DNA from: Bryobacteraceae bacterium
GTDB taxonomy: Bacteria; Acidobacteriota; Terriglobia; Bryobacterales; Bryobacteraceae
Length of the DNA: 46,267 bases
Reading direction: 5' to 3'
Assembly (NCBI GenBank): GCA_025924475.1
Contig: JAICIH010000006.1
Location: forward strand, 1 to 46,267
Shown: piece by piece, positions 41,950 through 46,267 of the stretch
Layout of the letters: each line of letters starts with the position of its first letter
How positions within the stretch are numbered: the first letter of the stretch is position 1
The notes under the pieces: generated by a model
The model's database searches: none
What the model saw: the letters and a program-made list of their open reading frames with translations, nothing else
Told to the model about the DNA's origin: nothing
Translations under genes and position numbers: made by a program

Positions 41950-43707
41950 ATGGCTCTAGCTCGGCTATGCCTCATACTTTCTGTGCTCACTGCCGCCTCG
42001 ACGGTAAGCGCATTTCAAGGTATGGCCACCGCCTCGCGCCCAAAGCGCCCGCCGCCTTCCATCCAGACGAATCTGCCGCCGATCAGAGTCGATTTCCGCG
42101 ACATCGCGGAACAAGCAGGCTTGCAGGCCGTCAACGTCTCCGGCTCGGAATCCCACAAGAAATACATCCTGGAAACCACTGGAAACGGAGTCGGCATTTT
42201 CGACTACAACAATGATGGACTGATGGATATCTTTGTCGTCAATGCGACTACGCTCGACGGCCGTCCCAAAGGAGCCACCAGTCATCTATACCGGAATCTC
42301 GGCAGTCTTCGCTTTCAGGATGTTACCGCGGACGCACATCTTACTCGCGAAGGATGGGGGCAGGGTGTGTGCATCGGAGACTACGATAACGATGGCCGCC
42401 GCGACTTGTTTGTCACATATTACGGGCATAGCGTTCTATATCACAACGAGGGGAATGGCACATTCAAGGATGTAACTGCCGAATCCGGGCTAGCCTCGCC
42501 ACTGGTTCGCTGGGACACCGGCTGCTCTTTTTTGGACTATGACCTGGATGGGAAACTCGACTTGGTCGTTACTGGCTATGTCGAGTTCGATCGAGAAAAG
42601 GTGCCGCAACCCGGCAACAATAGCTACTGCCAATGGAAGGGCCTGCCCGTCATGTGCGGGCCGCGCGGACTACCAGCAGCGCGCAACCTCCTCTTTCATA
42701 ACGATGGACTGGGCAGATTTTCGGATATGTCCGAGAAAAGTGGAATCGGCAAGCCAACGGGCTGCTATGGATTCACCGCATCGGCTTCCGACTTCGATGG
42801 CGACGGGTATCCCGACCTGTATGTTGCCTGCGACTCAACACCGAGTTTGCTGTATCACAATCGACGAAATGGAACGTTTGAGGAGATCGGTGTACAGTCG
42901 GGCGTAGCTCTCAACGAAGATGGTCAGGAACAGGCAGGAATGGGTGTGGCCATTGCCGACTACGATGAAGATGGCCACGTCGATATTCTAAAAACCAACT
43001 TTAGCGACGACATTCCAAATCTCTATCACAATAACGGGGACGGAACCTTTGATGACCAGGTCTATCAATCCGGTCTGAGTGTACACACCGAGTATTTAGG
43101 TTGGGGTATTCACTTCATCGACGTAGATAACGATGGGCTGAAAGACGTCTTGATAATCAATGGTCATGTTTACCCTGAAGTGGACCAGACTAAGTTGCTG
43201 GCGCGGTATAGACAGCCTCGGCTGCTGTATTGGAATGTTGGAAGCGGTAAGTTCAAGGATCTCTCGAATATGTCTGGCTTAGGATTGACTACGCCTTGGG
43301 CATCGCGAGGTTCGGCAATTGGGGACTTGGACAACGACGGATCGTTGGAGGTTGTTATCAACAATCTCGGTAGCCGGCCGAGTCTTCTGAAGAACTACGG
43401 AACGCACGGAAATTGGTTGTTGGTCCAATGCAGTGGTACACATTGCAATCGAGACGCCATAGGAGCGCGCGTTTTTGTCTATGTGGACGGCCGTTGCATC
43501 TCCGGCGAGATTCAAAGCGGCACAAGTTTTCTTTCGCAGAACGATTCGCGCCTTCATTTCGGACTCGCTCATGCCAAGCGCTACGATCACATCGAAGTTT
43601 TGTGGCCCGGAGGAAGGCGCGAGCGCTTCAGCGGAGGCGACGCCAACCGAATCGTAGCCGTTAAGGAAGGCAGCGGGACAATTGTCACCTCGCGCTTACG
43701 TCAGTAA
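41950..43707 (+). CDS. CRTAC1-family exported protein (FG-GAP/VCBS repeats plus ASPIC/UnbV domain)
   Basis: 585 residues with a Sec signal (ARLCLILSVLTAASTVSAFQ). Seven or so calcium-binding DxDxDG-type loops (DYNNDGLMDIFVVN, DYDNDGRRDLFVTYY, DYDLDGKLDLVV, DFDGDGYPDLYV, DYDEDGHVDIL, DVDNDGLKDVL, DLDNDGSLEVV) mark an integrin-like beta-propeller, followed by a C-terminal ASPIC/UnbV domain (NRDAIGARVFVYVDGR, SGTSFLSQNDSRLHFGLA, VLWPGG). Function is not established; binding of glycans or surfaces is presumed. It begins a three-gene run: a second CRTAC1 gene overlapping by 26 bp, then a GH31 gene. Confidence 0.9.
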   Translation: MALARLCLILSVLTAASTVSAFQGMATASRPKRPPPSIQTNLPPIRVDFRDIAEQAGLQAVNVSGSESHKKYILETTGNGVGIFDYNNDGLMDIFVVNATTLDGRPKGATSHLYRNLGSLRFQDVTADAHLTREGWGQGVCIGDYDNDGRRDLFVTYYGHSVLYHNEGNGTFKDVTAESGLASPLVRWDTGCSFLDYDLDGKLDLVVTGYVEFDREKVPQPGNNSYCQWKGLPVMCGPRGLPAARNLLFHNDGLGRFSDMSEKSGIGKPTGCYGFTASASDFDGDGYPDLYVACDSTPSLLYHNRRNGTFEEIGVQSGVALNEDGQEQAGMGVAIADYDEDGHVDILKTNFSDDIPNLYHNNGDGTFDDQVYQSGLSVHTEYLGWGIHFIDVDNDGLKDVLIINGHVYPEVDQTKLLARYRQPRLLYWNVGSGKFKDLSNMSGLGLTTPWASRGSAIGDLDNDGSLEVVINNLGSRPSLLKNYGTHGNWLLVQCSGTHCNRDAIGARVFVYVDGRCISGEIQSGTSFLSQNDSRLHFGLAHAKRYDHIEVLWPGGRRERFSGGDANRIVAVKEGSGTIVTSRLRQ

Positions 43708-45415
43708 TGGCTGTATAAAGGCCGGCGTCGTTGTTGCTACCACCGCGCTCTGTTGCTTCGCGGCTGCTCACGAGCCTGGTTCCTCCGTCAAATTCACCGA
43801 TGTTGCGGCCGCTTCGAACATCAAATTTAAACACGATAATGCGGCGACAACGCAGCGCTACCTGATCGAAACCATGGGTTCGGGCGCAGCTTGGATTGAC
43901 TACGACAACGACGGCTATCTGGATCTCTATCTTGTGAATAGCGCGGAAACGCCCACCTACAAACCTGCACGGCCTATCCGATCGGCTCTTTACCATAGCA
44001 ATGGTGATGGAACATTCGCCGACGTGACCGAAAAGGCCGGCGTTGCCGCGCGCGGCTTGTTTGGAATGGGAGTGGCGGTTGGCGACTACGACAATGACGG
44101 CTTTGAAGACCTCTATGTTGCGGGCTATTCTCGATCCATTCTATATCGCAATAACGGCAATGGCACGTTTACGGATGTAACAAGCAAAACAGGAGTAGCG
44201 AATCTTGGCAAGTGGGCGTCAAGCGCCGCTTGGTTCGACTACGATCGCGATGGCAAGCTGGATCTTGTTATAGCGAACTATCTCGATTTCACTCCCGCGA
44301 ATAATCTGATCTGCGTCGAGCAGGGCCGGCGAGCCTATTGCCATCCAAATAAGTATCATGGACAAACCCCGACCCTCTTTCATAACAACGGGAACGGTAC
44401 GTTCACGGACGTAAGCCGCGCTTCCAAGCTGGGACAAAAGCACGGAAATGGTCTCGGCGTTGTCTGCTTCGACTACAACGGAGATGGCTGGACCGATGTA
44501 TTCGTGGCCAACGATTCCATGGAGAACTTTCTTTACGTGAATCGAGGCAACGGAACGTTCGAGGAGGTTGCCGTCGAAGCCGGAGTTGCGTTTGACGAAG
44601 ACGGCAAGGCCGAAGCGGGTATGGGCACGGACGCTGCCGATTACGATCGGGATGGGTTCCCCGATCTGTTCGTTACCCACCTGGATCTGGAATACAACCG
44701 TTTGTATCGCAATCAGCACGACGGAACATTTCGAGATGCGACTTTTTCCGCAAAGATCGGAGCCGGCACCTTCAAAATGAGTGGCTTTGGCACACGATTT
44801 TTTGACTACGACAATGACGGCTGGCCCGATTTGTTTATTGCCAACGGACACGTACTCGATAACGTTCAGCTCCTTCATGCGGGCACGACTTATGCCGAAC
44901 CAAAAACGATATACCGGAATACGCGGGGCATTTTCCATGACGTAACACCGCAATTGGGAAGCGATCTCGCCACTCCTCGCGTGAGCCGGGCTGCAGCTTT
45001 CGCGGATTATGACAACGACGGCGACCTGGACGTCCTTGTCACGAATAGCGGCGATTATCCCCAGCTACTTCGCAATGATGGTGGGAATCGGAATCACTGG
45101 CTAGAAGTAAGGCTTGTAGGAACTCGATCGAACCGGGATGGAGTTGGTTCCAAAGTGAAGGTTCTTGCCGGTGGCGCAGTTCAAGCTGAAGAAGCAAAGG
45201 GCGGAATGAGCTACCAAGCGGCTCACGATCCAAGACTTCACTTGGGCCTTGGCGCATCGGCGCGCGTTGGTTTGTTAGAGATCGATTGGCCCAGCGGTGC
45301 AATTACTAAGTTAAGTAACCTCGCCGCGGATCGCTGCATTACCGTGAAAGAGGATTTTGGGGAAATACCGTCCCATTGCCCTGCATTGAATAAGACGAAA
45401 GTTCTCAATCCATGA
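43682..45415 (+). CDS. Second CRTAC1-family exported protein (tandem paralogue)
   Basis: 577 residues in the same architecture as the preceding gene: a hydrophobic N-terminus (IKAGVVVATTALCCFAAAHE), DxDxDG loops (DYDNDGYLDLYLVN, DYDNDGFEDLYVAGY, DYDRDGKLDLVIANY, DYNGDGWTDVFVAND, DYDRDGFPDLFVTHL, DYDNDGWPDLFIANGH, DYDNDGDLDVLVTN) and a C-terminal ASPIC domain (NRDGVGSKVKVLAGG, SYQAAHDPRLHLGLG, DWPSG). The start is a TTG at 43682; an ATG at 43707 is out of frame and stops at once, so the exact start is uncertain. It overlaps the first paralogue by 26 bp and couples to the GH31 gene by an ATGA overlap. The pair probably arose by duplication. Confidence 0.85.
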   Translation: MSPRAYVSNGCIKAGVVVATTALCCFAAAHEPGSSVKFTDVAAASNIKFKHDNAATTQRYLIETMGSGAAWIDYDNDGYLDLYLVNSAETPTYKPARPIRSALYHSNGDGTFADVTEKAGVAARGLFGMGVAVGDYDNDGFEDLYVAGYSRSILYRNNGNGTFTDVTSKTGVANLGKWASSAAWFDYDRDGKLDLVIANYLDFTPANNLICVEQGRRAYCHPNKYHGQTPTLFHNNGNGTFTDVSRASKLGQKHGNGLGVVCFDYNGDGWTDVFVANDSMENFLYVNRGNGTFEEVAVEAGVAFDEDGKAEAGMGTDAADYDRDGFPDLFVTHLDLEYNRLYRNQHDGTFRDATFSAKIGAGTFKMSGFGTRFFDYDNDGWPDLFIANGHVLDNVQLLHAGTTYAEPKTIYRNTRGIFHDVTPQLGSDLATPRVSRAAAFADYDNDGDLDVLVTNSGDYPQLLRNDGGNRNHWLEVRLVGTRSNRDGVGSKVKVLAGGAVQAEEAKGGMSYQAAHDPRLHLGLGASARVGLLEIDWPSGAITKLSNLAADRCITVKEDFGEIPSHCPALNKTKVLNP

Positions 45416-46267
45416 TGAAAAACTCCAATCGCAGAGAAGCTCTCAAGAGCATCGCAACAGCCGGCGCCGGTGCGCTGCTCGCGGGCGACGCGGGTTTGGC
45501 GGAGGCTGCGCCCATCCAAATCGCCGGACGCCCTATTGAAGTGACGATCACCGCCGCCACGCCTCAGACGGTGCGCATCGTCATCCAGCCAATCGAGAAC
45601 GGCCAGCCAGTGCCCGTTCCTCAGGATGGAGCATTGGTCAAGCCAGACTGGGGCGCGCCGGCGCTTCGCTGGCGCCCCATCGCCGGATCGCGGCGTGTCA
45701 AATGCGGCGGCCTCACGGTTGAAGTTTCGGCAAGACCGTTTGCGATCCGCGTGACGCGAAAAGGCCGCGTGGTGCAGGAACTCAAGCTCGACAGCGCTAC
45801 GGGAAAGGTGACCTTTCCGCTAGGGGATGCTCCCGTGTTCGGCTTAGGCCAAGGTGGTCCGCAGTTCGACCGGCGCGGCAGCATCGATCACATGGGCAAC
45901 GGTCAGGGCGCTTATAAGCTGGCCACCCACGGCGCCCGGGTACCCGTGCAGTTCGCCATTGGCACGGGCGGTTGGGCTATGTTTATCCACCAGCCGCTTG
46001 GCATATTCGATCTCACCGGAAAGGAAGGAATTTTCCAGACTTTCAGTCCTCAATCGGCCTTGCCGCTTGACCTCTTCGTCATTTGTGCGAGCGCTCCAAC
46101 CGCGATTTTGAGCGAGTACGCCAAGATCACCGGGTATGCGGAGATGCCGCCACTGTGGTCGCTGGGCTACCAGCAATCACATCGCACACTGGGGTCACCC
46201 GATGAGATCCTCGCGGAAGCCCACACTTTTCGAGAAAAGAAGCTTCCCTGCGACGCCATGATCTATC
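45412..46267 (+). CDS. Tat-exported GH31-like alpha-glycosidase, 3' end outside window
   Basis: The first 285 codons of a gene that runs off the right edge. A twin-arginine-like signal (NSNRREALKSIATAGAGALL) is followed by the N-terminal beta-sandwich of GH31 enzymes (VKCGGLTVEVSARPFAIRVTRKG, FGLGQGGPQFDRRG) and the beginning of the barrel (EMPPLWSLGYQQSHRTLGSPDEILAEAHTFREKKLPCDAMIY). The catalytic aspartates lie beyond the edge. GH31 covers alpha-glucosidases, alpha-xylosidases and related enzymes; the substrate cannot be chosen. Its ATG overlaps the stop of the second CRTAC1 gene (ATGA), so it is translationally coupled to that pair. Confidence 0.85.
   Translation, partial: MMKNSNRREALKSIATAGAGALLAGDAGLAEAAPIQIAGRPIEVTITAATPQTVRIVIQPIENGQPVPVPQDGALVKPDWGAPALRWRPIAGSRRVKCGGLTVEVSARPFAIRVTRKGRVVQELKLDSATGKVTFPLGDAPVFGLGQGGPQFDRRGSIDHMGNGQGAYKLATHGARVPVQFAIGTGGWAMFIHQPLGIFDLTGKEGIFQTFSPQSALPLDLFVICASAPTAILSEYAKITGYAEMPPLWSLGYQQSHRTLGSPDEILAEAHTFREKKLPCDAMIY

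Noticed and set aside
43707..43718. ATG overlapping the stop of the first CRTAC1 gene
   Set aside because: It is out of frame with the second CRTAC1 gene and ends after three codons.
1..46267. CRISPR arrays, insertion sequences or prophage
   Set aside because: No regularly spaced direct repeats, transposase, integrase or phage structural genes were seen by eye.

Overview
The window looks like a chromosomal segment of a soil Acidobacteriota, most likely near the Solibacter/Bryobacter group. This placement is inferred from gene content and was not tested by a tree. The pointers are a PadR regulator coupled to an ADOP-type MacB/FtsX permease, two very large TonB-dependent receptors with an N-terminal carboxypeptidase-regulatory domain, tandem CRTAC1 (FG-GAP/ASPIC) proteins, many Tat-exported glycosidases, moderately high GC and very tight gene packing. 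No insertion sequence, prophage, CRISPR array or rRNA gene was seen.

Left part (1-14.9 kb), mainly housekeeping and stress genes: a truncated ADOP permease with its PadR regulator; a Tat-exported enolase-superfamily protein convergent with a GH127 beta-L-arabinofuranosidase; a secreted metallophosphoesterase; an SRPBCC protein; a VapBC toxin-antitoxin pair; tRNA-Phe; a small zinc-ribbon protein, a tRNA nucleotidyltransferase and an ergothioneine pair (egtB-egtD); tRNA-Lys; a small hypothetical gene; a GH13 trehalose-synthase-like enzyme; and a lone PD-(D/E)XK nuclease-like protein.

Middle (15.0-18.7 kb): a sugar-type solute-binding protein is joined to a membrane histidine kinase and a single-domain response regulator, with no transporter permease. 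It looks like a sensing cassette rather than an uptake system.

Core of interest (18.7-37 kb): a five-gene operon encodes an exported alpha/alpha-barrel protein, a three-subunit D-hydroxyproline-dehydrogenase-like enzyme and a DapA-family deaminase. It is divergent from an S9 (DPP4-like) peptidase. Next come a TonB receptor with a GH127/GH146-type beta-L-arabinofuranosidase, a GntR/FCD regulator, a DUF885 peptidase-like protein and a TPR protein. Four intergenic regions in this block carry copies of the palindrome TTGTATACAA repeated with an exact 12-bp period. The shared operators and the enzyme set suggest a co-regulated system for hydroxyproline-rich, arabinosylated peptides such as plant extensins: remove beta-L-arabinofuranose, cleave prolyl peptides, import, then oxidise and deaminate hydroxyproline. 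This is a hypothesis built from gene content and operator sharing.

Right part (37-46.3 kb): a second TonB receptor, a TPR lipoprotein-like or secreted protein, two tandem CRTAC1 proteins and the start of a Tat-exported GH31 glycosidase form a further glycan-related block. LacI-family-type operators (TGnAAnCGnTTnCA) occur at 32734-32747 and 41916-41929, hinting at a second layer of carbon-source control.
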